DNA from: Streptomyces sp. 3214.6
GTDB lineage: Bacteria; Actinomycetota; Actinomycetes; Streptomycetales; Streptomycetaceae
DNA: 64,000 nt
Assembly (NCBI RefSeq): GCF_900129855.1
Contig: NZ_LT670819.1
Coordinates: 1,612,001 to 1,676,000 of the forward strand
Reading direction: 5' to 3'
The notes below the pieces were generated by a model that saw only the letters and a program-made list of their open reading frames with translations, had not been told where the DNA came from and did not search any database. Below, piece after piece: positions 18,260-25,466 of this stretch. Position 1 is the first letter of the stretch. Every line of letters begins with the position of its first letter. The position numbers were made by a program, and so were the translations under genes.

Positions 18260-18310
18260 ACCTTCTTCAGCCCCGACGGCGCTGAACGGCTGAAGCGGCG
18301 CAGCCTCCCC

Positions 18311-18766
18311 TCACGCGTAGAACCGCGACAGGCTCTGCAGCACCGCCGCAGGCTTCGCGCCCCCCTCGATCTCGATCGCCCCGTCGACGGTGATCTGCAC
18401 CCCACCGGGCACGTCCTCGACCTCGGTCAGCTTGCCGACCAGCCGAATCCGCGAGCCGACCTTCACCGGCGAGGGGAAACGGACCTTGTTCAGCCCGTAG
18501 TTGACCTTGGTCGTGACCCCCTCGACGTCCAGGAGCTCGGTGAAGAGCGGGATGAACAGGGAGAGGGTCAGGTAGCCGTGGGCGATCGGCGCCCCGAAGG
18601 GCCCTTCCTTGGCCCGCTCGGGGTCCACGTGGATCCACTGGTGGTCCCCGGTCGCGTCGGCGAACGTGTCGATGCGCTCCTGGGTGACCTCGATCCACTC
18701 GCTGGTGCCCAGGTCGCTCCCGGCCAGCTTCTTCAGCTCGTCGATGCCGTTGACGGTGATGCTCAT
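18311..18766 (-). CDS. MaoC-family (R)-enoyl-CoA hydratase/dehydratase
   Basis: Single hot-dog domain of 151 residues. The hydratase motif is visible as FADATGDHQWIHVDPERA with the catalytic Asp/His pair, followed by GPFGAPIAHGYLTLS. Family members hydrate trans-2-enoyl-CoA, and this length matches the stand-alone form. It is the last gene of a leftward operon after an acyl-CoA ligase (25-nt gap), an amidohydrolase and an SDR dehydrogenase, so ligation, hydration and dehydrogenation steps of a CoA-bound acid sit together. The precise substrate is not evident. Confidence 0.92.
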   Translation of the reverse strand: MSITVNGIDELKKLAGSDLGTSEWIEVTQERIDTFADATGDHQWIHVDPERAKEGPFGAPIAHGYLTLSLFIPLFTELLDVEGVTTKVNYGLNKVRFPSPVKVGSRIRLVGKLTEVEDVPGGVQITVDGAIEIEGGAKPAAVLQSLSRFYA

Positions 18767-18791
18767 ATGCCGTTCCTCACAGGGGAGTTGT

Positions 18792-20297
18792 TCAGGATTT
18801 GGTGCCGAACCGGGAACGCACCCGGGACTTCAGGAGCTTTCCGGAGGCGGTACGCGGAAGTTCGTCCGCCACCACCACCGACTTGGGGATCTTGTACTTG
18901 GCGAGGCGGCCCGCCAGAGACGCGAGCACCTCGTCGGGATCCAGCGCAGCGCCCTCGCGGGGCACGACGACCGCACGCGGCACCTCGCCCCACTTGTCGT
19001 CGGACACGCCGATGACCGCGCACTCGACGATGTCGGGGTGGGCGAGGAGCAGGTCCTCGATCTCGGCGGGGTAGATGTTCTCCCCACCCGAGATGATCAT
19101 GTCCTTGATGCGGTCGACGATGTGCACATAACCGTCCTCGTCGACGCGGGCCGCGTCCCCGCTGCGGAACCAGCCGTCGGCGAAGGAGGCGGCCGTCTCC
19201 TCGGGCAGCCCCCAGTAGCCGGGCATGACGTGCGGCCCGCGCACGACGACCTCGCCGGTCTCGCCGACCTCGACCGGGGCGAGGTCGGGGCGCAGGACGC
19301 GTACGTCGCTGAAGAAGTGCGGGACGCCGGCCGAGCCCGCCTTGCTGATCGAGTGCTCGGCGTCCAGGAACAGGGTGCCGGGCGAGGCCTCGGTCATGCC
19401 GTAGCCCTGGAGGAAGGTCAGTCCGCGTGCCTGGTAGGCGGCGATCAGCGGCGTCGACACCGGGGAGCCGCCGCAGGTCAGGATCCGCAGCGACGACAGG
19501 TCCGCGTCCGCCCAGCGGGGATGCCGGGCGACCTGCTCGAACATCGTCGGCACCCCGAACATGAAGGTGATCCGGTGCCGCGCGATCAGGTCGAACGTGG
19601 CGTCCGGGTCGAAGGCCTCGACCAGGACGCAGCAGCCGCCCTTGAGGAGCACCGGCAGGGTCAGCATGTTCAGGCCGGCCGTGTGGAACAACGGCGCGGA
19701 GACCAGGGCGCGTTCGTCGGCGATCAGGTCGGTGTCGACGAGGACGTTGATCGCGTTCCAGGTGAGGTTGCCGTGCGTGAGCATGGCGCCCTTGGGGCGG
19801 CCGGTCGTGCCCGAGGTGTACATGATGATGCAGGTGTCGTCGGGGGTGACCGGCGTGTCGATCGGTTCGTCGGAGGCGTCGCCGAGCGCCTCCTCGTATT
19901 CGGCGCCGACCTCGAGGTAGGCCCGGACGTCCGTGTTCCCGGGCAGTCCAGCGACCAGGCCGGCGTGCGTGGGGCCGTAGACGAGGGCCTTGGCGCCGGA
20001 GTCGGCGAGCTGGTAGGCGATCTCGGGGCCGGCGAGGCGGGTGTTCAGGGGGACGAACACCGCGCCGAGGGTGCCGGCGGCGAACAGGGTCTCCAGGTAG
20101 GAGGGGTGGTTCGGGCCGAGGTAGGCGATGCGGTCGCCGCGCCGCGCGCCCCGGGCGCGCAGGGCGTGGGCCAGGCGCGTGGTGCGTGCGTACAGCGTGC
20201 GGTAGTCCGTCGACCGTTCACCGTGGACCAGGGCGGTGCGGTGCGGGGTCTTGCGGGCCCGGCGTGCGGGCCATGACCCCAGTCCCTCGTTGCGCAT
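18792..20297 (-). CDS. Acyl-CoA ligase (FadD-like, ANL superfamily)
   Basis: AMP-forming acid:CoA ligase, 501 residues. Core motifs are present: P-loop IMYTSGTTGRPKGAMLTHGN, LQGYGMTEASPGT, adenylate-binding GWFRSGDAARVDEDGY, the hinge with DRIKDMIISGGENIYP, and the catalytic Lys motif LPRTASGKLLK. It activates a carboxylic acid in two steps in the cytoplasm. Medium- or short-chain or aromatic acids are typical for this size. It is 12 nt downstream of the amidohydrolase gene and 25 nt upstream of maoC-like, in one operon. Which acid is used is unknown. Confidence 0.93.
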   Translation of the reverse strand: MRNEGLGSWPARRARKTPHRTALVHGERSTDYRTLYARTTRLAHALRARGARRGDRIAYLGPNHPSYLETLFAAGTLGAVFVPLNTRLAGPEIAYQLADSGAKALVYGPTHAGLVAGLPGNTDVRAYLEVGAEYEEALGDASDEPIDTPVTPDDTCIIMYTSGTTGRPKGAMLTHGNLTWNAINVLVDTDLIADERALVSAPLFHTAGLNMLTLPVLLKGGCCVLVEAFDPDATFDLIARHRITFMFGVPTMFEQVARHPRWADADLSSLRILTCGGSPVSTPLIAAYQARGLTFLQGYGMTEASPGTLFLDAEHSISKAGSAGVPHFFSDVRVLRPDLAPVEVGETGEVVVRGPHVMPGYWGLPEETAASFADGWFRSGDAARVDEDGYVHIVDRIKDMIISGGENIYPAEIEDLLLAHPDIVECAVIGVSDDKWGEVPRAVVVPREGAALDPDEVLASLAGRLAKYKIPKSVVVADELPRTASGKLLKSRVRSRFGTKS

Positions 20298-20309
20298 CTT
20301 CCATGCCCC

Positions 20310-21194
20310 TTACGGTGTGGTCAGCCCGAGGAGCCGAGCGGCGTTCTCCTTGAGGATCTTCGGCTTCACCTCGTCCTTGATCGTCAGCTTGTCGAAGTCG
20401 GCAAGCCAGCGGTCGGGGGTGAGGACGGGGAAGTCGGAGCCGAAGAGGACCTTGTCCTTCAGCAGCGTGTTGGCGTACTGCACGAGCTGCGGCGGGAAGT
20501 ACTTCGGCGACCAGCCGGACAGGTCGATGTGCACGCCCGGCTTGTGGGTGGCGACGGCCAGGGCCTCGTCCTGCCAGGGGAAGGACGGATGCGCCAGGAT
20601 GATCTTGAGGTGGGGGAAGTCGGCGGCGACGTCGTCCACGTGCAGCGGGTTGGAGTACTTCAGCCGGATCCCGCCGCCGCCCGGGACGCCCGCTCCGATG
20701 CCGGTCTGGCCGGTGTGGAACAGGGCGATGGTCCCCGTCTCCTCGATGACCTCGTAGAGGTCGTACGCGACCGAGCGGTCGTTGGGGAAGAAGCCCTGGA
20801 TGCTGGGGTGGAACTTGAAGCCCTTCACCCCGTACTCCTCGACCAGGCGGCGGGCCTGCCGCACACCCGCCTTGCCACGGAAGGGGTCGATGGAGGCGAA
20901 CGGGATGAGGACGTCGGCGTTGGCGGCGGCGGCCTCGGCGACCTCCTCGTTGGGGACGGGCGCGGTGCCGGTCGCGGACTCGGCGTCCACCGTGAAGATC
21001 ACGGCGGCCATCTTCCGCTCCCGGTAGTAGCGGGCCGTCTCCTCCAGGGTCGGCTTCCGCTTGCCCTCGACCTTGAAGTAGGCGGAGGAGGCATCGTGCA
21101 GGTCGTCGTCGAGCGAGGAGTGGCCCTTGGAGGACACCTCCGCGTGCGTGTGGACGTCGATCGCGACGAGTTCCTCGACGTCGATGGTCGCCAT
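20310..21194 (-). CDS. Amidohydrolase-2 family protein (ACMSD/decarboxylase-like)
   Basis: TIM-barrel metal-dependent hydrolase or decarboxylase of 294 residues. The N-terminal AIDVHTHAE is the metal-binding HxH motif, and GFKFHPSIQGFFPND, ALFHTGQTG, LKIILAHPSFPWQDE and VLFGSDFPVL supply the other His and Asp ligands. This arrangement is that of amidohydrolase-2 proteins, many of which decarboxylate aromatic acids. The ATG at 21194 has GGAGG 7 nt upstream; a longer in-frame ORF runs back through the SDR gene but is not coding. It starts 2 nt after the SDR stop. Role in the acyl-CoA operon is unassigned. Confidence 0.9.
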   Translation of the reverse strand: MATIDVEELVAIDVHTHAEVSSKGHSSLDDDLHDASSAYFKVEGKRKPTLEETARYYRERKMAAVIFTVDAESATGTAPVPNEEVAEAAAANADVLIPFASIDPFRGKAGVRQARRLVEEYGVKGFKFHPSIQGFFPNDRSVAYDLYEVIEETGTIALFHTGQTGIGAGVPGGGGIRLKYSNPLHVDDVAADFPHLKIILAHPSFPWQDEALAVATHKPGVHIDLSGWSPKYFPPQLVQYANTLLKDKVLFGSDFPVLTPDRWLADFDKLTIKDEVKPKILKENAARLLGLTTP

Positions 21195-21196
21195 GG

Positions 21197-22114
21197 TCAG
21201 GCCTCCGGGAACTTCGGGGCGGGGATGCCGACGCTCTGGAGCTCGGCGCCCACCGAGGTGGGGAAGGCGTCGGCCAGGGTCTCGGGGGTCCAGCCGCCGT
21301 CGGCGTAGGCCGCGCGGATCTCCTGCGGATGCGACCAGAGTGCCACCTTGTCGCCGCCGATGCCGATGGCCTGGCCGGTGATGGTCCGGGCGGCCTCGGA
21401 GGCCAGGAAGGGCACGAGGGCCGCGCAGTCCTCGGGGGTGCCGAAGCCCTCGCCCTTGCGCAGGAAGTCCGGCAGCGGCTCGCCGTTCTTCAGCGCCTCG
21501 ACGTAGGGGGCGAAGGCGGGGATGGTCTCGGTCATCGCGGTGGCGGCGACCGGCACGATCGCGTTGACGGTGATGTTCGCGCGGCCCAGTTCCATGGACC
21601 AGGTGCGGGCGAACGCGGCGATGCCGGCCTTGGCGGCGGCGTAGTTCGTCTGACCGAAGTTGCCGCGCTGGCCGGCCGGGGAGCCGACGAGGATCAGCGT
21701 GCCGCCCTCGCCCTGCTCGCGCATCCGCACGGCGGCGGCGCGGGCGCAGGTGAAGGTGCCCTTGAGATGGGTGGCGATCACCGCGTCGAAGTCGTCGTCG
21801 GTCATCTTCCACAGCACCTTGTCGCGCAGGATGCCCGCGTTGGTGACCAGGATGTCGAGCCGCCCGAACTCCGCCACGGCCCGGTTCACCAGCCGCTCGG
21901 CGGCCTCGGTCGTGCCGACCGGCACCACCTCGGCGACGGCCGTGCCGCCGGCCTCGGTGATGGACTTCACGGCTTGCTCGGCGACCGCCTCGTCGACGTC
22001 GTTGACGACCACGGCGGCGCCGTGGGCGGCGAGGGCGTGCGCGTAGGCGAGGCCGAGGCCCCGGCCGCTGCCGGTGACGACGGCGACCTTGCCGGTGAGA
22101 TCGATGCTGGGCAC
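21197..22114 (-). CDS. SDR-family dehydrogenase (3-hydroxyacyl-CoA type)
   Basis: NAD(P)-dependent dehydrogenase of 305 residues. It has the Rossmann motif VVTGSGRGLGLAYAHALA, NAG in LVTNAGILRDK, and the catalytic Tyr/Lys pair in TNYAAAKAG. The segment NDVD after beta-2 favours NAD. The overall sequence (VLWKMTDDDFDAVI, HLKGTF) resembles the dehydrogenase part of type-2 multifunctional enzymes that oxidise (3R)-hydroxyacyl-CoA, which fits the MaoC hydratase at the end of the operon. GTG start with GGGACA upstream. It is the first gene of the operon, facing the MarR regulator across a 257-bp gap with operator-like repeats. Confidence 0.92.
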   Translation of the reverse strand: MPSIDLTGKVAVVTGSGRGLGLAYAHALAAHGAAVVVNDVDEAVAEQAVKSITEAGGTAVAEVVPVGTTEAAERLVNRAVAEFGRLDILVTNAGILRDKVLWKMTDDDFDAVIATHLKGTFTCARAAAVRMREQGEGGTLILVGSPAGQRGNFGQTNYAAAKAGIAAFARTWSMELGRANITVNAIVPVAATAMTETIPAFAPYVEALKNGEPLPDFLRKGEGFGTPEDCAALVPFLASEAARTITGQAIGIGGDKVALWSHPQEIRAAYADGGWTPETLADAFPTSVGAELQSVGIPAPKFPEA

Positions 22115-22127
22115 GACGGTGTCCCTT

Positions 22128-22157
22128 CACATGGGTGCACATACGTGCACATGGGTT
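22128..22157. promoter_or_regulatory. Triple 10-bp repeat upstream of the SDR operon
   Basis: Three helically phased units, CACATGGGTG, CACATACGTG and CACATGGGTT, run back to back from 22128. Two perfect GTGCAC palindromes (22135-22140 and 22145-22150) lie at the joints. The array is only 14-43 bp upstream of the SDR start codon, where a bound protein could block initiation. A site for the nearby IclR or MarR regulator is possible but not shown. Confidence 0.5.
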
Positions 22158-22224
22158 CGCGCGGGTTCGCGTGGGGTGCGGCTTCGCGTCGCTTGGAGCG
22201 CGACTTCGAGATCGAAGCTAAGAG

Positions 22225-22255
22225 CAATAATTGTTGTCGTCAATAGTTGTTGTCG
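22225..22255. promoter_or_regulatory. Probable MarR operator, tandem 15-bp repeat
   Basis: CAATAATTGTTGTCG (22225-22239) and CAATAGTTGTTGTCG (22241-22255) match at 14 of 15 positions with one base between them. The first half, CAATAATTGTTG, is itself nearly palindromic, as expected for a MarR dimer site. It is AT-rich in a GC-rich genome and lies between the divergent SDR operon and the MarR gene. Confidence 0.7.
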
Positions 22256-22371
22256 ACCTATGGGGTGCGTCATGCTGGAATCAGTACGACGCACCACCCC
22301 CGGAACACGACGCACCGCCCCGGAAGGGGACCGAGCCCAGGGAGCCCGCCATCGCCCGCCAGGACAACGCA

Positions 22372-22833
22372 GTGAACGCCGCGCCGATCGACGCGGACGA
22401 GCCATGGATGCGCGAGCTGCACGCGGACACCGGCTACCTGCTCTACCGCCTGGGGCTGCGCTCGGGTCAGTTGTTCAACACGTTCCTCCAGGAGTCGGGG
22501 CTGCGCCTGCGCCACTACGCGGTGCTGCGCTTCCTCGCCACCTCCGAGGGCGCCCTCCAGCGTGAGCTGAGCACCCGGCTCGGCTACGACCCCAGCGCGA
22601 TCGTCGGGCTGGTCGACGACCTGGAGAAGCTGGGCTTCGCCGAGCGCCGCCCGGCCCCGGACGACCGCCGCAGCCGGATCGTCGTCCTCACCGAGGACGG
22701 CCGCGCCTTCCTGCGCGGCACCGACGAGGCGGGCCTGCGAGTGACGAACGAACTGCTGGACCCCCTCGACCCCGCCGACCGCGCCACCCTGCACACGCTG
22801 CTGATGCGCATCGCCGGGGACGGACTCGCCTGA
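22372..22833 (+). CDS. MarR-family transcriptional regulator
   Basis: Winged-helix regulator of 153 residues. The DNA-binding part is seen in LRHYAVLRFLATSEGALQ, LSTRLGYDPSAIVGLVDDLE and the wing LGFAERRPAPDDRRSRIVVLT, a classic MarR pattern. The GTG at 22372 is preferred (AGGA 8 nt upstream); a longer frame from 22231 begins inside the operator repeat and is unlikely. It is divergent from the acyl-CoA operon and followed after 18 nt by an IclR gene. It probably represses the operon and itself until a substrate acid or its CoA ester binds. Confidence 0.92.
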   Translation: MNAAPIDADEPWMRELHADTGYLLYRLGLRSGQLFNTFLQESGLRLRHYAVLRFLATSEGALQRELSTRLGYDPSAIVGLVDDLEKLGFAERRPAPDDRRSRIVVLTEDGRAFLRGTDEAGLRVTNELLDPLDPADRATLHTLLMRIAGDGLA

Positions 22834-22851
22834 CGCAGTGAGGAGTTGCTG

Positions 22852-23631
22852 ATGGACCGGGACGCCCTCGCCATGACTTCCCGTTCCGCGCCGGACCGGC
22901 TGCTGGCCGTGCTCGCCGCCTTCGACCACACGCATGCCGCGTTGTCGCTGACCGACATCAGCCGCCGCGCCGGGCTGACCCTCAGCACCGCGCACCGACT
23001 GGTGGGCGCGCTGACGGAGTGGGGCGCCCTGGAACGGGACGCGTCCGGCGTCTACCACGTGGGGCTGCGGCTGTGGGAGATAGCGGCGCTGGCGCCGCGC
23101 GGCCTGGCGCTGCGCCAGGTCGCGCTGCCCTATCTGGAGGACCTGTACGAAGCCACCCACGAAAACGTGCAGTTGGCGGTGCGGGACGGGTCCGAGGTCG
23201 TCTACACCGAGTGGCTGTCGGGGCGTTCGGCGGTCGGTGTGCACATCCGGGTGGGCGCCCGATGGCCGCTGCACGTCACCGGCGTCGGGCTCGCACTGCT
23301 CGCGCACGGCGAGACGGAGCTCCAAGAGACCTACTGCGCCCGGCCGTTGGTGCCCTACACGGCCCACACCATCACCGATCCGGCGCGGTTGCGCCGGGTA
23401 CTGGCCGAAGTACGGCGTACGGGTGTGGCAGTGAGCAGCCGTCAGGTCACCGAGGACGCCCTGTCGGTGGCCGCTCCGGTGCGCGGTCCGGGCGGCGCGG
23501 TGGTGGCGGCCGTGTCGGTCGTCGTGCCGCACGCCGACGCGGCCGTCCCGGTGCTGGCGCCTGCGGTGCGGCTCGCGGCGCGCGGGATCTCGCGGGCCCT
23601 GGGCTGGCAGCCGGAGGGCCGACCCGAGTGA
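22852..23631 (+). CDS. IclR-family transcriptional regulator
   Basis: The 259-residue protein has an N-terminal winged helix (RLLAVLAAFDHTHAALSLTD, then ISRRAGLTLSTAHRLVGALT) and a C-terminal IclR effector domain (LYEATHENVQLAVRDGSEVV, GVHIRVGARWPLHVTGVGLA). ATG at 22852 has GAGGAG 6 nt upstream. IclR proteins commonly regulate catabolism of aromatic acids, glyoxylate-type acids or sugars. Being immediately downstream of marR and divergent from the acyl-CoA operon, it may give a second layer of control there, or act on a gene formerly located where the IS element now lies. Confidence 0.92.
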   Translation: MDRDALAMTSRSAPDRLLAVLAAFDHTHAALSLTDISRRAGLTLSTAHRLVGALTEWGALERDASGVYHVGLRLWEIAALAPRGLALRQVALPYLEDLYEATHENVQLAVRDGSEVVYTEWLSGRSAVGVHIRVGARWPLHVTGVGLALLAHGETELQETYCARPLVPYTAHTITDPARLRRVLAEVRRTGVAVSSRQVTEDALSVAAPVRGPGGAVVAAVSVVVPHADAAVPVLAPAVRLAARGISRALGWQPEGRPE

Positions 23632-23683
23632 GCCCGCCGCCGGGACTGACGGTCACGGGTTCCCCCGGCGAGAATGCCCACCC

Positions 23684-23759
23684 ATGATCGAGATCGGTTC
23701 ACCGGGCCCGGAGGATCGCGCCGCCTGGGAAGTGCTGGCGCGCGGCTACCGGATTTCAT
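23684..23759 (+). pseudogene. 5' remnant of a GNAT acetyltransferase gene
   Basis: An ATG at 23684 opens MIEIGSPGPEDRAAWEVLARGYR, which looks like the N-terminus of a GNAT N-acetyltransferase (the typical start is an I-R-x-A-xPED-xxxW-xxL-xxGY pattern). After about 25 codons the frame runs into the left end of a tnpB element and ends soon after at a TGA. The acetyl-CoA motif and the rest of the gene are missing. A possible 3' remnant (codons for DYPLT and a stop) lies just beyond the element at 25211-25228. Non-functional. The family call rests on a short stretch, so confidence is moderate. Confidence 0.6.
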
Positions 23760-23770
23760 TCGCAGTGCAT

Positions 23771-23824
23771 CGGCCTTCAGGCCGGTGGTGAAGCGAATCT
23801 GACAGTGGCGACGCGGAGCGTCGC
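23771..23824. repeat. Left-end hairpins of the tnpB element
   Basis: Two perfect stems: CGGCC/GGCCG with a TTCA loop (23771-23784) and GCGACGC/GCGTCGC with a GGA loop (23808-23824). The first has the same TTCA loop as the right-end hairpin and is the likely transposase recognition hairpin. Confidence 0.7.
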
Positions 23825-23924
23825 AGACTCAGGTCCGGCGGAGCCGGAACCGGCTCGTGACGGTGACGGATCGTTCACACGTTCCCGATGACGACGCGGG
23901 TTCGACGTGCCTAGTGTGATCGTC

Positions 23925-25148
23925 ATGCAGCTCCGGTACAGCTTCCGCGTGTACCCCGACGCCACTCAACAGGGTGCGCTGGTCAGGGCGTTCGGGTGTG
24001 CCCGTGTCGTGTTCAACGACGCCGTGCGGGCCCGTGAGGACGCCCGTCGGGCCGGGCAGCCGTTCCCGACGGCCGGTCAGCTGTCCCGGAAGCTGGTCAC
24101 CGAGGCGAAGCGGACGGCCGGGCGGTCCTGGCTGGGTGAGGTGTCCGCGGTGGTGCTCCAGCAGTCTCTGCGGGACGCCGAGACGGCGTACCGCAACTTC
24201 TTCGCCTCCCTCAAGGGCGCCCGCAAGGGCCCGAGACTGGGTGCGCCGCGGTTCAAGTCCCGCAGGGACGCCCGGCAGTCCATCCGGTTCACCGCCAACG
24301 CCCGCTGGAGCATCACCGACAGTGGCCGTCTGAACCTGCCGAAGATCGGCGCGGTGAAGGTGAAGTGGTCCCGCGCCCTGCCCGCCGCACCTTCCTCCGT
24401 CACCGTCGTCAAGGACGCCGCGGGCAGATTCTTCGCCTCCTTCGTCATCGACACCGACCCCGCCGCCGACGTGACGCGAATGCCCGACACCGACCGCACC
24501 ATCGGCATCGACCTCGGCCTCACCCACTTCGCCGTCCTGTCCGACGGCACGAAGATCGACTCCCCGCGCTTTCTGCGGCGCGCGGAGAAGAAACTGAAGG
24601 AGGCCCACAAGGAGCTGTCCCGCAAACAGAAGGGATCCAAGAACCGGGCCAAGGCCCGCCTGAAGGTCGCCCGCGCCCACGCCAAGGTCGCTGACGCACG
24701 CCGCGAGTTCCACCACCAGCTCTCCACACAGCTGATCTGCGAGAACCAAGGGATCGCCGTGGAGGACCTGGCAGTGAAAGCGCTGGCACGTACCCGGCTG
24801 GCCAAGTCCGTTCACGACGCGGGCTGGTCGTCATTCGTGCACATGCTGGAGTACAAGGCGCAGCGGTACGGCCGCACGCTGGTGAAGATCGGCCGGTTTG
24901 AGCCGACCTCCCAGACCTGCTCTGCCTGCGGCGCCGTGGACGGGCCCAAACCCCTGAACGTCCGGGAATGGACCTGTACCGCCTGCGGCACGGTCCACGA
25001 CCGGGACCACAACGCCGCGATCAACGTGAAGACGGCCGCCGGACTGGCGGTGTCGGCCTGCGGAGCGCCGGTAAGACCAGAATCCGTTCTGGCACAGCGC
25101 GAAGAAACAGGAAGCCACGGATTCCCGACCGAACCGCGTGCCGCGTAG
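23925..25148 (+). CDS. tnpB: TnpB, RNA-guided RuvC nuclease of an IS605-type element
   Basis: TnpB proteins are RNA-guided DNA nucleases, ancestors of Cas12. From the ATG at 23925 the protein has 407 residues, normal for the family. The N-terminus (MQLRYSFRVYPDATQQGALV, FNDAVRARED) is the standard helix-turn-helix start. All three RuvC acidic residues are intact: Asp196 in IGIDLGLTHFAVL, Glu280 in IAVEDLAVKAL and Asp361 in HDRDHNAAINV. The zinc finger Cys332, Cys335, Cys351 and Cys354 (CSACG, CTACG) is complete. A slightly earlier in-frame start is possible. The nuclease should therefore be catalytically competent. Its guide RNA would come from the 3' end of the gene and the right end of the element. 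Confidence 0.93.
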   Translation: MQLRYSFRVYPDATQQGALVRAFGCARVVFNDAVRAREDARRAGQPFPTAGQLSRKLVTEAKRTAGRSWLGEVSAVVLQQSLRDAETAYRNFFASLKGARKGPRLGAPRFKSRRDARQSIRFTANARWSITDSGRLNLPKIGAVKVKWSRALPAAPSSVTVVKDAAGRFFASFVIDTDPAADVTRMPDTDRTIGIDLGLTHFAVLSDGTKIDSPRFLRRAEKKLKEAHKELSRKQKGSKNRAKARLKVARAHAKVADARREFHHQLSTQLICENQGIAVEDLAVKALARTRLAKSVHDAGWSSFVHMLEYKAQRYGRTLVKIGRFEPTSQTCSACGAVDGPKPLNVREWTCTACGTVHDRDHNAAINVKTAAGLAVSACGAPVRPESVLAQREETGSHGFPTEPRAA

Positions 25149-25226
25149 CGGCACAGCAACCAGTCAGGGAAGGCCTGAATCCTCGGGCTTCAGCCCGAGG
25201 AGCAAGTCAAGACTACCCGCTCACGT
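25100..25226 (+). ncRNA. Predicted omega (guide) RNA of TnpB
   Basis: In studied IS605 elements, the RNA that guides TnpB spans the 3' part of tnpB and the right end, with the guide formed by the first 16-20 nt of flanking DNA. Here the scaffold would include the hairpin at 25181-25200 and end at TCAA (25210), and the guide would begin GACTACCCGCTCACG. Boundaries are inferred from family knowledge; no promoter was identified. Confidence 0.4.
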
Positions 25227-25261
25227 AACCCTCGCGGCTCTCGCCCCTTTCGCGGCCCTCG

Positions 25262-25291
25262 CGCGGCGCTCGTGACGGGGCGAGCGCCGCG
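25262..25291 (+). terminator. Hairpin downstream of the broken GNAT gene
   Basis: An 11-bp perfect stem, CGCGGCGCTCG (25262-25272) with 25281-25291, around the loop TGACGGGG. It starts 34 nt after the presumed GNAT stop and probably terminated that gene. Confidence 0.6.
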
Positions 25292-25361
25292 GCTGCACGC
25301 GTTTGGGCGGTTTCAAATCGTGAACTTCCCCGTGAGGATGGGACTTTCCTTGTTTTAAGTC

Positions 25362-25390
25362 TTGACGGCCTTCGGGACGGAGAGCACATT
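25362..25390 (+). promoter_or_regulatory. Possible promoter of the glucanase gene
   Basis: TTGACG (25362-25367) is a good -35 match, and 17 bp on CACATT (25385-25390) is a weak -10. The large palindrome starts 6 bp downstream, which would let a repressor block early transcription. Tentative. Confidence 0.4.
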
Positions 25391-25395
25391 GGGCC

Positions 25396-25419
25396 CACTT
25401 TGAGAGCGCTCTCAAAGTG
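25396..25419. promoter_or_regulatory. 24-bp perfect palindrome, CebR/LacI-type operator
   Basis: The arm CACTTTGAGAGC (25396-25407) is followed by its exact reverse complement (25408-25419). The 14-bp core TGAGAGCGCTCTCA differs at two symmetric positions from the CebR box TGGGAGCGCTCCCA known for cellulose-utilisation control in Streptomyces. A further CTCTC follows. It is 48 bp upstream of the GH16 start codon, so a LacI-family sugar-responsive repressor is expected. Confidence 0.85.
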
Positions 25420-25466
25420 CTCTCGAAGTCACCCGCGCACCTCCCCCGTACCCGAGAGGCACCCCC

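Larger units (their letters stand above)
23760..25210 (+). mobile_element. IS605-superfamily tnpB-only element (IS1341 type)
   Basis: About 1.45 kb with one gene, tnpB, and no tnpA transposase. The left end follows the pentanucleotide TTCAT (23755-23759) and folds as ATTCGC/GCGAAT enclosing CGGCC-TTCA-GGCCG (23771-23784). The right end carries CCTCGGGC-TTCA-GCCCGAGG (25181-25200) and finishes in TCAA (25207-25210), the kind of cleavage tetranucleotide known for ISDra2-like elements. Subterminal hairpins without terminal inverted repeats or target duplication fit single-strand IS200/IS605 transposition. It can move only with TnpA supplied in trans. It interrupts a GNAT gene. Confidence 0.85.

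Noticed and set aside
20310..22142. Single 610-aa protein joining the SDR region and amidohydrolase
   Set aside because: The frame is open through the SDR gene, but only the part from the ATG at 21194, with its own GGAGG, has family motifs. The upstream section is Arg/Pro-rich shadow sequence.
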